Shown: piece after piece, positions 9,546 through 19,600 of the stretch
Layout: every line of letters begins with the position of its first letter
How positions within the stretch are numbered: the first letter of the stretch is position 1
Assembly: GCA_010279815.1 (NCBI GenBank)
Contig: QEOQ01000435.1
Coordinates: 1-64,000, forward strand
DNA length: 64,000 bases
From: Brachionus plicatilis
Lineage: Eukaryota > Rotifera > Eurotatoria > Ploima > Brachionidae
Direction of reading: 5' to 3'
Notes under the pieces: model-generated
Databases searched by the model: none
Seen by the model: the letters and a program-made list of their open reading frames with translations, nothing else
What the model was told of the DNA's origin: nothing
Made by a program: the position numbers and the translations under genes

Positions 9546-10313
9546 ATGAATAGAAATTTAAATATTTATGGATTTTGTAAAATAAAATCTAAACATTGTT
9601 ACTATAAACCTTGTCTTTTATTATGTGCAATTTCCTATAAAAAAAAACCTAGTATATATTTACCTGGTATTGAAAAAGATATACTTAATATAGAAAATAT
9701 GTGTAAAATGTTAAATTTAATAACTGTAAAACTTGTAGAAGATCAAGTTTGTCTAGAAAATATTAGAGAATGTATTAACAAATATAATCCAATTGTTGTT
9801 TGGTTTTGTGGCCATGGAATATTGAACAATAAAACAAAATCAAATGAATACATATTAAGTAATGGTATAAAATCGTGGCCATATACATATAATAAAATAA
9901 CAGATTTGCAATTTGAAAATTTATTTAACGAATTAAATTTAACACATTCTTTAGTGATAACAAAGTTAATCGTATTTGACGTTTGTCATTCAGCAACATT
10001 TTTAAATTTACAATATTATTTTTATGAGGGACGTTTTTTGAAAAAAATTAATTCAATTCACCCATTTGTTACTGTAACAAGTCCGTTAATTGTAATATCA
10101 GCAGCCACCGATTATAGTACAACCCAAGAAGATTCAATCAAAGGTGGTTATTTAACAAATAAATTGGTTGAATATTTGTTAGATTCAAAGGGATACTATT
10201 CCTTAAAAACACTTGATTCTCTAAGACCATCTTCAACTGACAAGACCCACAATCTAATTATTTCAATCAATAAAAAAGAAAACATTTACACTACACATAC
10301 TATTGTCATATAA
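9546..10313 (+). CDS. Metacaspase-like cysteine peptidase (C14), 255 aa
   Basis: A caspase-haemoglobinase fold is indicated by VVWFCGHGILN with catalytic His about residue 90 and LIVFDVCHSATF with catalytic Cys about residue 147, followed by VISAATDYSTTQED and GGYLTNKLVEYL, the equivalents of the substrate-pocket region. The DxCHS motif and lack of a prodomain fit metacaspases or orthocaspases rather than animal caspases. Metacaspases cleave after Arg/Lys and act in cell death or proteostasis in plants, fungi and protists; animals lack them. The ATG lies 2 bases after the capsid stop, so the genes are probably co-expressed late. Roles in virion maturation or host-cell death are both possible. 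Confidence 0.8.
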   Translation: MNRNLNIYGFCKIKSKHCYYKPCLLLCAISYKKKPSIYLPGIEKDILNIENMCKMLNLITVKLVEDQVCLENIRECINKYNPIVVWFCGHGILNNKTKSNEYILSNGIKSWPYTYNKITDLQFENLFNELNLTHSLVITKLIVFDVCHSATFLNLQYYFYEGRFLKKINSIHPFVTVTSPLIVISAATDYSTTQEDSIKGGYLTNKLVEYLLDSKGYYSLKTLDSLRPSSTDKTHNLIISINKKENIYTTHTIVI

Positions 10314-10318
10314 GAAAA

Positions 10319-11179
10319 ATGGATTTGTACTCTGATAATGTGTCTATTGCAAATGTTCAAGAGGAATTTTATCCACATGTTGTTAAATATATTGATTTAT
10401 TTTTATACAATATGCCTTTGTATGAATTGTCAAAACTTGATGATTTTACAATAGCATTTAGAACAAGCTTGTTGCATTATTTTGGATATAGTATTTTTTT
10501 TTTTGATTGTGAAGAATCAAATATGGATATTGTGAGTATAGATTTTAATTTTCATTGGAAAATATTAAACAAAACAAGATTATTAAATTATGGCAATCAA
10601 GAACTGAAGATTATAAAAAATCGTTTCTTGAATTTTTTTCATACATCAAGTGAATTTGAAAATGCATATCACCTTATTGTTGGACCAAGTGGTTTACCTA
10701 CATATTTGAGAAATTTTGGAAAATTTTTTATCATTTACAAGTCGTTTATTGATGAGTATTGTGTATTTATGAAAAATACAAATATCAATTTAATAATAAA
10801 AACAATACCAATTAAATTTGATGATGTTATTGAAAATTTGATTAATTTTAATTTTAAAATTTGTGAATTTTTACAAATTTACTATGAATACATGATGAAC
10901 AATGAAGATTTTTTGTACTACTATAACAATACAAAACAAAAACCTGATGAAAACAAATTATATGAATATTGTAGCAACATGACTGATTTTGAGTTTAATG
11001 TCGTTTCTGATATGCAAGATAATAATTATGGATGTGAATTGTTGGATGTTTTGTCAAAAACAGCAAAAAAAATAAACAAATTGATCAAATATATACTAAT
11101 GAATAATAATCGACCTCCTCTTCCATTTGATATAAGTTTTCGAAATTATACAAACATTTTTTACAAAATTGATTCATAA
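10319..11179 (+). CDS. Unknown protein, 286 aa
   Basis: Not recognised. It starts 5 bases after the metacaspase stop, in the same direction, and belongs to the capsid/metacaspase gene run. It is rich in aromatic residues and Asn, mostly helical, without signal peptide or clear membrane span. A Gly-containing loop (IVGPSGLPTYLRNFGKFF) near residue 120 is its most distinctive stretch but lacks a P-loop lysine. Confidence 0.65.
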   Translation: MDLYSDNVSIANVQEEFYPHVVKYIDLFLYNMPLYELSKLDDFTIAFRTSLLHYFGYSIFFFDCEESNMDIVSIDFNFHWKILNKTRLLNYGNQELKIIKNRFLNFFHTSSEFENAYHLIVGPSGLPTYLRNFGKFFIIYKSFIDEYCVFMKNTNINLIIKTIPIKFDDVIENLINFNFKICEFLQIYYEYMMNNEDFLYYYNNTKQKPDENKLYEYCSNMTDFEFNVVSDMQDNNYGCELLDVLSKTAKKINKLIKYILMNNNRPPLPFDISFRNYTNIFYKIDS

Positions 11180-11196
11180 TGTTTGTTTTTTTTTTG

Positions 11197-11204
11197 TATA
11201 AATA
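11197..11204 (+). promoter_or_regulatory. TATA-like box
   Basis: TATAAATA 31 bases upstream of the ATG at 11235. Spacing is like that of RNA polymerase II or TBP-dependent promoters. Confidence 0.55.
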
Positions 11205-11234
11205 GTTGTACTAAATAAATATTTTGAAACAAAA

Positions 11235-11489
11235 ATGATTTTTCAATGTCTAGATTTGTTTTTGTTGCTTACAATTATTTTCCTAAAAACGTTAAACATG
11301 TTTTTTTGGATATTTGTTTTTGTTCAATGTGTAAAAATGTCAAAAAATTATTTTAAGAGTCACAAAAAGAATATAGTTAAAAATACAATAGAATCAAATG
11401 TTAACATGACAGATTTTAAATTGTTTTCAAAACTTCTAAAAATAGACAAATCCAATGAACCTGAACGAATCAATACGGTTGGCAAGTGA
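11235..11489 (+). CDS. Small N-terminally anchored membrane protein, 84 aa
   Basis: Residues 4-35 are strongly hydrophobic (LDLFLLLTIIFLKTL then FWIFVFVQC), giving a signal anchor or two short spans. A basic tail (KSHKKNIVKN) follows. Function unknown. Its last 35 bases overlap the next gene in another frame, typical of compact viral packing. A TATA-like box precedes it. Confidence 0.55.
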   Translation: MIFQCLDLFLLLTIIFLKTLNMFFWIFVFVQCVKMSKNYFKSHKKNIVKNTIESNVNMTDFKLFSKLLKIDKSNEPERINTVGK

Positions 11490-11793
11490 ATCGTTTGTAA
11501 TTAATGATGATTTTGTATTGCAAAAATTTGTAAACTTTTTGATTAATTATTCCATAGGATTACTTGATAATAAAAATAAAGTTAATTGCAGTAATATGAA
11601 TGTGTTACACTATATACTTTTTTTTGTTTCCATTTTTTTTACATTTTTATATATTTTTTTGAAATGCAAAAATCATAAATTAAATACAACCGAGTATAAA
11701 TATGGAAATAGTTTTAAAAAAAACACAATACCTTTAAAAAACGATAAAATAATTGAAAAAAATGGACGAGAAGAATTTGAAGACAATAAATGA
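11455..11793 (+). CDS. Small single-span membrane protein, 112 aa
   Basis: ATG at 11455 overlaps the end of the preceding gene. One strong membrane segment lies near residues 48-68 (YILFFVSIFFTFLYIFLKC), with a Lys/Asn-rich tail. Function unknown; size and topology are compatible with a minor envelope or internal-membrane virion protein. Its end overlaps the next gene by about 30 bases. Confidence 0.55.
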   Translation: MNLNESIRLASESFVINDDFVLQKFVNFLINYSIGLLDNKNKVNCSNMNVLHYILFFVSIFFTFLYIFLKCKNHKLNTTEYKYGNSFKKNTIPLKNDKIIEKNGREEFEDNK

Positions 11794-12238
11794 TCATTTT
11801 ATTTCAATGTTTAAATCATTAAATAATAAAAATGTAAACATTGTATTGCTTTGGAATCATTGTTTATCAATTGCATTAGAATGTATTTGTACAAAATTGT
11901 ATAATCATGAAACTAAAGATTCTATCAGAGCTGAATTAATTGATGCCTTTAAAAATTGTCCCCATGTTGATGAATTGTGTTCAAAAGTTATTGATAAGTG
12001 TAAATTTTATCAAATATACGATGATAAAAATAAATGTGTTTACAAATCAATAAATGATTGGCCTGCTAAATTCAATGAATTGAGTTTTCATGTTAACATT
12101 TTTCGTATAAATATTGTTCAACCTTTAGATCATAACTCAAAATCTACAAAAAAAACCCCACAATTATTTTCAGAATTATTGTCAAATGTGTTAGTTGACT
12201 ATGTCTCTTCAATACAAAATAATAGACAAACAAGATGA
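11762..12238 (+). CDS. Unknown protein, 158 aa
   Basis: ATG at 11762 (MDEKNLK) chosen over an upstream TTG. The protein is helical with six cysteines (for example CLSIALECICTKL), no membrane segment and no recognised domain. It overlaps the genes on both sides and is part of the tightly packed run 7315-13706. Confidence 0.6.
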   Translation: MDEKNLKTINDHFISMFKSLNNKNVNIVLLWNHCLSIALECICTKLYNHETKDSIRAELIDAFKNCPHVDELCSKVIDKCKFYQIYDDKNKCVYKSINDWPAKFNELSFHVNIFRINIVQPLDHNSKSTKKTPQLFSELLSNVLVDYVSSIQNNRQTR

Positions 12239-13706
12239 TTTTTTTAATATAATAAATAGTGTATTAAATAATAATTTTAATTTTTGTTTGATAAATTTAC
12301 CTGCAGGATTTGGAAAAACATGGCTAATAAATAATATATTTGGTAAATATAAAGAATCTACAATAGTAGCATGTCCTACTGCTATTGCTACTTATTTAAT
12401 ACATGCATTAAATTCCAAAACAATACATAGTCTTTTTAAGCAATCACCCACTTCTACGTGGGAAAATTTGTTACATGTCAATTTTGACTACGAAACTATT
12501 GTAATTGACGAATTTTCGATGATTTCAGAAAAAGTTTTTTTTTCAATATTTGATTTTTGTTTGAAAAAGGGGAAAAAATTGATTGTTATTGGTGATTCTT
12601 ATCAATTACAACCTGTTGTTGGTAAACCATTTTTTTTTAATGGTGATCTTACCAAACAAGTTTTGGAAAAATCATGTAGAGGAATAATAGCAAATTGGGA
12701 CAATAATTCAAAAAATTTAATACGGTTTGACAATGATGATATTGTTGAATTTATTTTGTCATTACGTAAAATGATTGACGTAGAATGTGAGGTTGGTACA
12801 TGTAATTATAGATTTGAATTTGATTCAACTATATTTTATTATTTTGCAAAATATTTAAAAAAAATGCAAATAAAAAAACAAATTACAAATGAATATATTG
12901 TGGATTATCATTATCATAATTTTAAAAACAATACTGATACAACAGGACCTATATTAGTTCCTGTTGGTTATTTAAACAAATTATCATTAGACATTGAGCA
13001 AATGATGTATGACAAATATCTGTGTAAACAAGATGTTTATGTACCTGTTATATGTTCAAATTCATTGGAATATTTGAAAACAACATTTAATTATACAACA
13101 TTTTTTAATGGAAATCAATATTTTAAAAGTCAAAAAATTGTGTGTGGATCAATTATAATATGTAAAAAAAATAATTCAATATTTAATTATGTAAATGGAC
13201 AAGTTGCAATTGTAAAAAAAATAGAATACCATCCAAATTCTCAAATTGTAATTGAAAATAGAACAATGGTTTGCATGGATAAGGAATATTTACCAATTAT
13301 ATCTTGTATAAATTTATCTGATGGAAATGAATTTTTGTTGGAATACGAGAAAACTAACGTATGTGCTACATGTTCAAGCGGAACAATCGGTTCAACAACA
13401 ATCAAAAATGTTGTAATCTATGCATTGTGGTGGAGAACTTATTATTCATCTTCATTACACAATTTACAAGGAGCAACTATAGTTAACAATCAAATTATTG
13501 TTGCAAGGGGTCAAGATTGTTTAATACAAAAAAAATGTCAATTGAGGATATTATATGTTATTTGTTCAAGAGTAAAAAAATTATCACAAATAATGATTGA
13601 TTATGATTTTATTAGATATTTTTTTAAAATAATATTTAAATCAAGAAGTAAACTTGTTGATCAAGAAACTCAAAAATTTTTGACTTGTTTTGAAACTAAT
13701 AAATAA
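12201..13706 (+). CDS. Pif1/RecD-like superfamily 1 DNA helicase, 501 aa
   Basis: Walker A is LPAGFGKTW near residues 34-42; Walker B is IVIDEFSMIS near residue 100; motif III is VIGDSYQLQPV near residue 133. Near the C-terminus SLHNLQGATI and ILYVICSRVKK correspond to helicase motifs V and VI. Pif1-type enzymes unwind DNA 5'-3' and are used in replication and recombination by many large DNA viruses. ATG at 12201 (MSLQYK) is chosen; the start lies inside the end of the preceding gene. The middle region (roughly 180-330) is divergent. Confidence 0.85.
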   Translation: MSLQYKIIDKQDDFFNIINSVLNNNFNFCLINLPAGFGKTWLINNIFGKYKESTIVACPTAIATYLIHALNSKTIHSLFKQSPTSTWENLLHVNFDYETIVIDEFSMISEKVFFSIFDFCLKKGKKLIVIGDSYQLQPVVGKPFFFNGDLTKQVLEKSCRGIIANWDNNSKNLIRFDNDDIVEFILSLRKMIDVECEVGTCNYRFEFDSTIFYYFAKYLKKMQIKKQITNEYIVDYHYHNFKNNTDTTGPILVPVGYLNKLSLDIEQMMYDKYLCKQDVYVPVICSNSLEYLKTTFNYTTFFNGNQYFKSQKIVCGSIIICKKNNSIFNYVNGQVAIVKKIEYHPNSQIVIENRTMVCMDKEYLPIISCINLSDGNEFLLEYEKTNVCATCSSGTIGSTTIKNVVIYALWWRTYYSSSLHNLQGATIVNNQIIVARGQDCLIQKKCQLRILYVICSRVKKLSQIMIDYDFIRYFFKIIFKSRSKLVDQETQKFLTCFETNK

Positions 13707-13712
13707 ATATTA

Positions 13713-14042
13713 TTACCAATAACTTCCAAGTGGTACTATTGAATCACCAGCCTTTTCTTTTGTTTCTTTTTTGTTTACTTTTTTTTTACCTTTTTTGGGT
13801 TTCTTTTTTGTAATTTTTTTAGTTCCTTTTTTAGTTTTTTTTTTAGTTCCTTTTTTAGATCCTTTTTTTTTTCCCTTTATTTTATGAGAACGAACATAAC
13901 TCATGAAATCATTCATGTCAGCTTTTGATTTTACTTGATTTCTACTTGTTATTTGTCTTCCACCCATTAAATATTCTTCATCAAATCCTGAACCGCCTGG
14001 ATTTGTAAAATCCCAAGAAAATGGTTTATCATCCAAAGACAT
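13713..14042 (-). CDS. Lysine-rich basic protein, 109 aa
   Basis: The N-terminal half is ordinary (FSWDFTNPGGSGFDEEYLMGG). Residues about 55-95 are a near-continuous basic tail of short repeats of the type KKGTKKxTK, and the end is neutral (IVPLGSYW). This resembles histone-like or protamine-like DNA-packaging proteins; a nucleoprotein role is inference. It is the last member of a minus-strand cluster that continues to the D5 gene and converges on the Pif1 gene 6 bases away. Confidence 0.65.
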   Translation of the reverse strand: MSLDDKPFSWDFTNPGGSGFDEEYLMGGRQITSRNQVKSKADMNDFMSYVRSHKIKGKKKGSKKGTKKKTKKGTKKITKKKPKKGKKKVNKKETKEKAGDSIVPLGSYW

Positions 14043-14113
14043 TTTATTTTAAACTAGTTTATTAACAAAAAAAATTCTCAAAATTATATGTTATTTTTTG
14101 ATCATTAAAAATC

Positions 14114-14815
14114 TCATTTTGAATTTTTTTGTTCAGGTTGAATTGGAGTAAACATTGAATGTATATTCCAAATCCATAGGGTATGTAATTGTTTTATTAT
14201 TTTTTCATTGTCAAGTTTTGTATGATCTATAGTAATTGTAAAACGATACAAATGAGGATATTTTATAATTTTTTCATATTTTTCTTCTTCCAAATCAGTT
14301 ATTGTCAATTTTTTCCCTGATGCAATAATAGGCTTGTATAGAATTTGTCTTCTACGTCTTATAATCAATTCAAATTGTGGCAAATTGTTACTTTTAATTT
14401 TTTTACCAAACCTATCGAAAATGATATCACATGGACTCAGCAAATAGGAAGGTTGTTTATCTTCATTTTCTGGTACATTGTATTCTTTTAATGAATATGG
14501 ACAAGCCTGAAAAAATATTGTATAATCGGTTTCATGTTGTAAAAATTCTTCCATTGTTAATTTCAAAGCAATTTCATGATATGGCCAATCAACACTGTTA
14601 GTTAAAAGTGATTGTGCAAATGCATTATGTGATATAATATCAATTAATTCCTTGTCAATTATAATTTTTGGATTAATAAATGAATTTTTAAAACTTTTCC
14701 ATATAATTCGTGCCGCTTTTCGTGCTGCTGAGCTAAAATTTTTTTTATAAATACCATGTTCTTTGGTAATGTTTGGAAAATGTTTTTTAATTTCATCTTT
14801 TAATTCACTGTAAAC
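14114..14815 (-). pseudogene. C-terminal part of an interrupted protein
   Basis: The frame of the 99-codon gene upstream (14816-15115) stays open for 233 further codons after its TGA at 14816-14818, with no methionine for the first roughly 87 codons. A protein-like composition is kept throughout (for example AARKAARIIWKSFKNSF, LPQFELIIRRRRQILY). An independent start would have to be the ATG at 14554. I think the two parts are one 333-codon gene with a nonsense change, a base error or a read-through stop. Family unknown. Confidence 0.55.
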
Positions 14816-15115
14816 TCATGTATACGAACATGAATTATATTGAGGTTGAAGTTCTCCTGTATCCTTGTTAAAGTATACACGATATTTTTTGTTATAAATT
14901 ATATTTTCAGGACGTGATGTTTTTTTTTTTTTTAATTTTAATTCACTTTCAACATTATCAAGTGGTGGTTGTTGTGTAGTTGGTAAATCTTCTTCCATTA
15001 ACAATTCTTCTTCTTCTTCTTGATGTTCTTGTTGTTCTTCTTGTTGTTGTTGTGTTTCTTTTTGATTGGAATGTAAAGCTGTGTCGAAAATTTCAAAATT
15101 CAGTAATGGTTCCAT
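14816..15115 (-). CDS. N-terminal part of an interrupted protein, 99 aa before TGA
   Basis: Begins with ATG at 15115. Residues 18-40 are Gln/Glu-rich low complexity, and residues 60-70 are Lys-rich. The frame ends at a TGA at 14816-14818 but is open again immediately afterwards. Function unknown. It lies in the minus-strand D5/RuvC/TBP-like cluster. Confidence 0.5.
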   Translation of the reverse strand: MEPLLNFEIFDTALHSNQKETQQQQEEQQEHQEEEEELLMEEDLPTTQQPPLDNVESELKLKKKKTSRPENIIYNKKYRVYFNKDTGELQPQYNSCSYT

Positions 15116-15236
15116 TGTATAGTGATTGTATAGATATTATATTTTTTGTAAATTATATAAAATTTACATGGCTAAAATATTGTATTTATAGTAGTAGTGA
15201 ATGTTTAAAAAAATATGAAGATGTTCTTTATTGTAT

Positions 15237-15953
15237 CTATTCAATTGGCAATGAATGTTTAAACACGTGTTTAAGTAACAAATATATATTACATAGATCA
15301 GACTTTGTTTGACATCCAGTTATAATATATGTTGAATTTTTAAAAACATGAATTGAAACAATTTGATATTTAAATTTATCAACACGATGTCTTTTAATTG
15401 AGGCTTCAGATTTTAAATTTATCATGTTACAATTAGGTCTTTCGATTTTACATTTTATAATTTTTGCTGGAAATGGTTGTCTTTTTGACATTTTTACACA
15501 CAAAAAACATTCGACAATTTTTATTTGTGACGAATCAATGGTCCTTAAAGTTTGTGACATTTCACCTGGAGCTATTGATTTAGATAAGCAAAAAGAAAAA
15601 TGAATATTTTCAATCAAATAGGTTATTTTTATTGATTTTTTTGGTCGTGTGTTCAACGTGGCAATATTTAATTTTATCAATTTTAACAATAGAGAATTAA
15701 AGTAATTTGTAATTTTGTAAAACTTGTCAATATAATATGCATTTGTTATTATAATATGACCTGATTTGAAAAACAATAATGAATATGGCTCATCGTTTAT
15801 AAATAAAACGTGTCTTGACCCAGGCAATTTCCTTGTATATTGTCCACCTAAATAATTTACAAGTTTAATCAAGTTAATTTTTGCATTTATTTTTATTTTG
15901 CACAATATATTTTTAATTAATGATCTGCGGTCCATTCGGCTAAAATTATACAA
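15237..15953 (-). CDS. TBP-like (TATA-binding fold) protein, 238 aa
   Basis: Two segments resemble the TBP saddle repeats: residues about 38-95 (RKLPGSRHVLFIND, SLLFFKSGHIIITNAYYIDK) and about 190-235 (IVSIHVFKNSTYIITGCQTKSD), each with the strand-turn pattern FKSGxIIITxAxxxxx seen in TBP. TBP-like proteins occur in several NCLDV lineages, where they help early transcription. Similarity is at pattern level only. The TATAAATA boxes before many genes here fit such a factor. The start (15953, or MDRRSL at 15935) overlaps the end of the RuvC gene. Confidence 0.5.
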   Translation of the reverse strand: MYNFSRMDRRSLIKNILCKIKINAKINLIKLVNYLGGQYTRKLPGSRHVLFINDEPYSLLFFKSGHIIITNAYYIDKFYKITNYFNSLLLKLIKLNIATLNTRPKKSIKITYLIENIHFSFCLSKSIAPGEMSQTLRTIDSSQIKIVECFLCVKMSKRQPFPAKIIKCKIERPNCNMINLKSEASIKRHRVDKFKYQIVSIHVFKNSTYIITGCQTKSDLCNIYLLLKHVFKHSLPIE

Positions 15954-16603
15954 TCTACCAAATCATCAAATTTGACAATTTTTTTACAAACTTGAAAATT
16001 TTTTTCAATTTGTGTATTTTGAATTTTTTGTTTTATTTGTTCGGATACCATTAAATGATATTGTTTTGTTGAATTTATTTTGATATAATTCCAATTGAAT
16101 TTTTCGTTTGATAGACGTTTTTTTTCATTTGGCTGTACTGTATTTATAGTAATTAAATTATCAAATAATAATAATGGTTTAGATTTGGTTTTTTTTTGTT
16201 TGGTTGTTAGATTATTGTGTGTCAATTCAAATTTTGTCAAGTTTTTTGTATTGATATTATTGTTGTTATTATTATTATATAACAGTTGTGGTTGTTGTGG
16301 ATATGTTTGAGGTAAAGAATGATTATTAATTATACAATTTAAAACGGTAACACATGTTCCATAAAAAAAATATTCCAATTTCATATTTACTAGTGAAATT
16401 TGTGCTTCAACATTTATTATCATTTTGGTTCTATGAATATTTTCTTGTAAAAACATTTTTTTCAAATCATTGCCGAGATTTGAATAATAATTTTCAATGG
16501 TAACATAATCAAACAAATAAAATTTACAAGACTCATTTGCATGCGAAATATAAATACACAAATTTCTATAACCTATGTCAACCCCTATTTTTGTCAATTC
16601 CAT
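15917..16603 (-). CDS. RuvC-like Holliday junction resolvase, poxvirus type, 228 aa
   Basis: The RNase H-fold nuclease motifs are visible: TKIGVDIGYRNL with Asp9, MIINVEAQISLVNMKLE with the second acidic residue near 62, and KFDDLVDCIILAEW near the C-terminus with the last acidic pair. Such enzymes resolve branched DNA and concatemers before packaging in poxviruses and relatives. An Asn-rich insert (about residues 105-125) is low complexity. It lies 55 bases downstream of the D5 gene in the same direction. Confidence 0.85.
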   Translation of the reverse strand: MELTKIGVDIGYRNLCIYISHANESCKFYLFDYVTIENYYSNLGNDLKKMFLQENIHRTKMIINVEAQISLVNMKLEYFFYGTCVTVLNCIINNHSLPQTYPQQPQLLYNNNNNNNINTKNLTKFELTHNNLTTKQKKTKSKPLLLFDNLITINTVQPNEKKRLSNEKFNWNYIKINSTKQYHLMVSEQIKQKIQNTQIEKNFQVCKKIVKFDDLVDCIILAEWTADH

Positions 16604-16658
16604 AATAAATTTATATATTTTTTAAACTTTTTCAAAATTTATTAATTAAAAAAAAACA

Positions 16659-19600
16659 TCAAATCAATGTTTTCAAATATTCTTCCAATCCCATTGAACA
16701 ATAATTGTTGTCAACACAAAACAAATTTTCATAATCCAAAGGTATTTCTTGTAATATGTGTGAAACATGTTTGTAAAATAATTCTTCAAATTCTTCATGT
16801 CTAAAAGTATAAATGTGATCTCTGGGTATTGAAGCCAAAACAAATTCCTTGTCTGACACAAAATTTTTTCTATTGCCAAATAATGACTGATCATGTGTCC
16901 ACCAAAAAGAAGATGGTCTAATTGTTAAATTTGCATATTCTGAATTTTGATTTACAAAATTTAATACACAATCTTTGTACAATATATCTGTTACATAATA
17001 ATTTTGTTTATATTTTTGATTAGTTGATGAAGGTTGTTGTTGTTGTGGTGTAGAATAATTTAAACTTGGTCGTAACCGTTTTGCACTTGTTCTGTACTCT
17101 GTTGATTCATCAAATTCAACTTGTTCATCATTTATTCGTATGGGAACTCTTCCCAAATTATTTTGTAACATTTGACGTGTTTCTTCGTGCCAAATTTTTT
17201 GTTTTACAGAAACTTGTTTTCCAACCATTATTTGTACAGGAATATTTAGTATATCCCTTAATGTATTATAATGTCGTTGCGAACTGTGTAAATTGCCAAT
17301 TTTTTTTTTCATAAATGATCGTTCAGATGTTACAACAACTTCTTTCCAAAAATGATCTATAATAGTTGAAATGTTTAATAGTATTATTTCTGCTTTTATT
17401 TGCAAACCAAATTCATCAAATTTTTCTCTATTCCAACAACTTGGTACCAATTCATCTTTAAAAAAAAATCTAGACATTAAATAATCACATGGTGCATAAT
17501 TAGGTTGACTCAATACTCTTAGGTGATAATTTGGTATTTTTGAAATAACATGATCATTTAACAAATGAAGTTGAAAAACATTAATACAATCAATAAAAAA
17601 AAGCATCATTCCTTTACAAATATTGTCTTTAACTTCATCACATGTAATATTAAAACCATTTAGTGATAGTAAATTGTGTTCAGAATCAAAATGATTATTG
17701 AACAAAAACAAAACAATGCGCCTCAAAAAAGCAGAATCCAATAATGCCAAATCAGAATTATTTGTGTATTGAAGAGGACGATTTGTTGTAAAAATAAAAT
17801 GGGCTAAACAAAAATTAAATGGTGAAACTTGTTTATATGGTCTTCTTGTATTTACAGTTCCAGATTCAACAATTTTTTTAAATTTTTCTGCATGTACCAT
17901 TGTAGTTTCATTGTCAAATAAATAAAAATATTCTTGTTTATCCACCAACGAAGAACCAATTTCAGTTGAACTATCTCTGAACAAAGTTGATGCTTCTATT
18001 TCTCCAACTTTGGTATTTGTAAAACAACGTTCAATCATTTGACAAAATAGAGATTTTCCATTTTTACCTCTAGATCCACATAATAGTGTACATGTTTGTG
18101 AAATTTGATTTCTAAATAATCCAAAACACAAATTTATGTGTAACATGAGCATATTTATGACATTTGATGGTCCCATTTCACCACCTGAAACTGTTATACC
18201 AAATAAACTTTTGTAATAAAAACAAAATTCAGGTCCATATCGTTGATGATTGTTAAGTGATAATAATACATTATCATTTTTTGGTGGAAATTTATCAAAA
18301 AAATCAAAATTTGATTCAATTGGTTTGACAATACAATCTTCGGGTCTATAATTTCTAAACAACAGTTTTTTTCCCAAATTCTTTCCAAAATCCAGCACAC
18401 CATTTTTAAATGGTAGTTTCATGTTCCATCGTTTAAATTTTTTGTTTATTTCTGTTTTTGTCATTAAATTAGTGTTTTCAACACTATTATCACTACTTCC
18501 TTGTTTTGATGCAATCGAACATATAGACTTTATTATTGTTTTTGGATTTTGTGAACATGGAAATAGTCTAGAAAAAATTGAATTATCATAACTTTCCAAA
18601 TTTAACCAATAATAATTCTCAAAAATTAAATAAGTACATGGAATAGCACGATCACGATCATAATCTTCAATTATATCAACTGCAAGCACACGTTTATTTT
18701 TGATTATTAGTTTAAAAAAAACAAAACGAAAATAATTGAGTAAATTTTGTGTTCCACTTTTTGACAATTGTCTACTTTCATCAAACGTTATTGTGGTCAT
18801 TTCCGTTAATCTTGAAAGAAAAAGCCGACTAAAGTTTTTAAAGGCTCCAATCAAATAATCAGATATTTGAATTGATGCAAATATTTGATATACAAATATT
18901 ACAAAATGATCTTCTTGTGTTCTAATATCATAGTTCCATTGTTCTGCTTTTAGTAAAATTTTTTCGAATTCACCTCGTTCTTCTTCTTCAGTGTGACCAA
19001 TACCAACAGAATTTCTTAATGTTATTTTCCGATAAATTTTGTACAATTGATCAAAATCATATTCAACAGAAATAAATGTACCAAACGAACCAACAGTTGA
19101 ACAATTATTCCAAACATGATGCATACATCCAATACACATTGTTAAATCGTACCAATTCTTAGTTGTACTTAATTGTGCAAACATTGATTCTTGATTGTAT
19201 TTTAATTGATATTCATCATCAATGTACAATAACCATTTTATAAATATTTCAAAATCATGCACAGTTCCAAAAACCAGTTTTTGTGTATCACGACGATATT
19301 TTAGAAATTCGGTCAAAATTTTAAATAAAGATGCAAAATTTGATGCACGCTTAAGATCATCATTACCATTGTTATTCAAAACAAATACAATATTTTTAAA
19401 ATTTTCCGATATTTCAAATTCCAATATTGCTCTTTTTCTATTAAAATACAACTCACTCAAGTTGGCCGAACTACCAAATTTTGAACTTTGTTCAGGAAAA
19501 TATTTAGACACAACATTATCACAATACGATGGTAGATTGTCATTTTTGTTAATCTCATGAGTCTCTATCTCGTCTTCTTCTTCCTCATTTGAATGATTAT

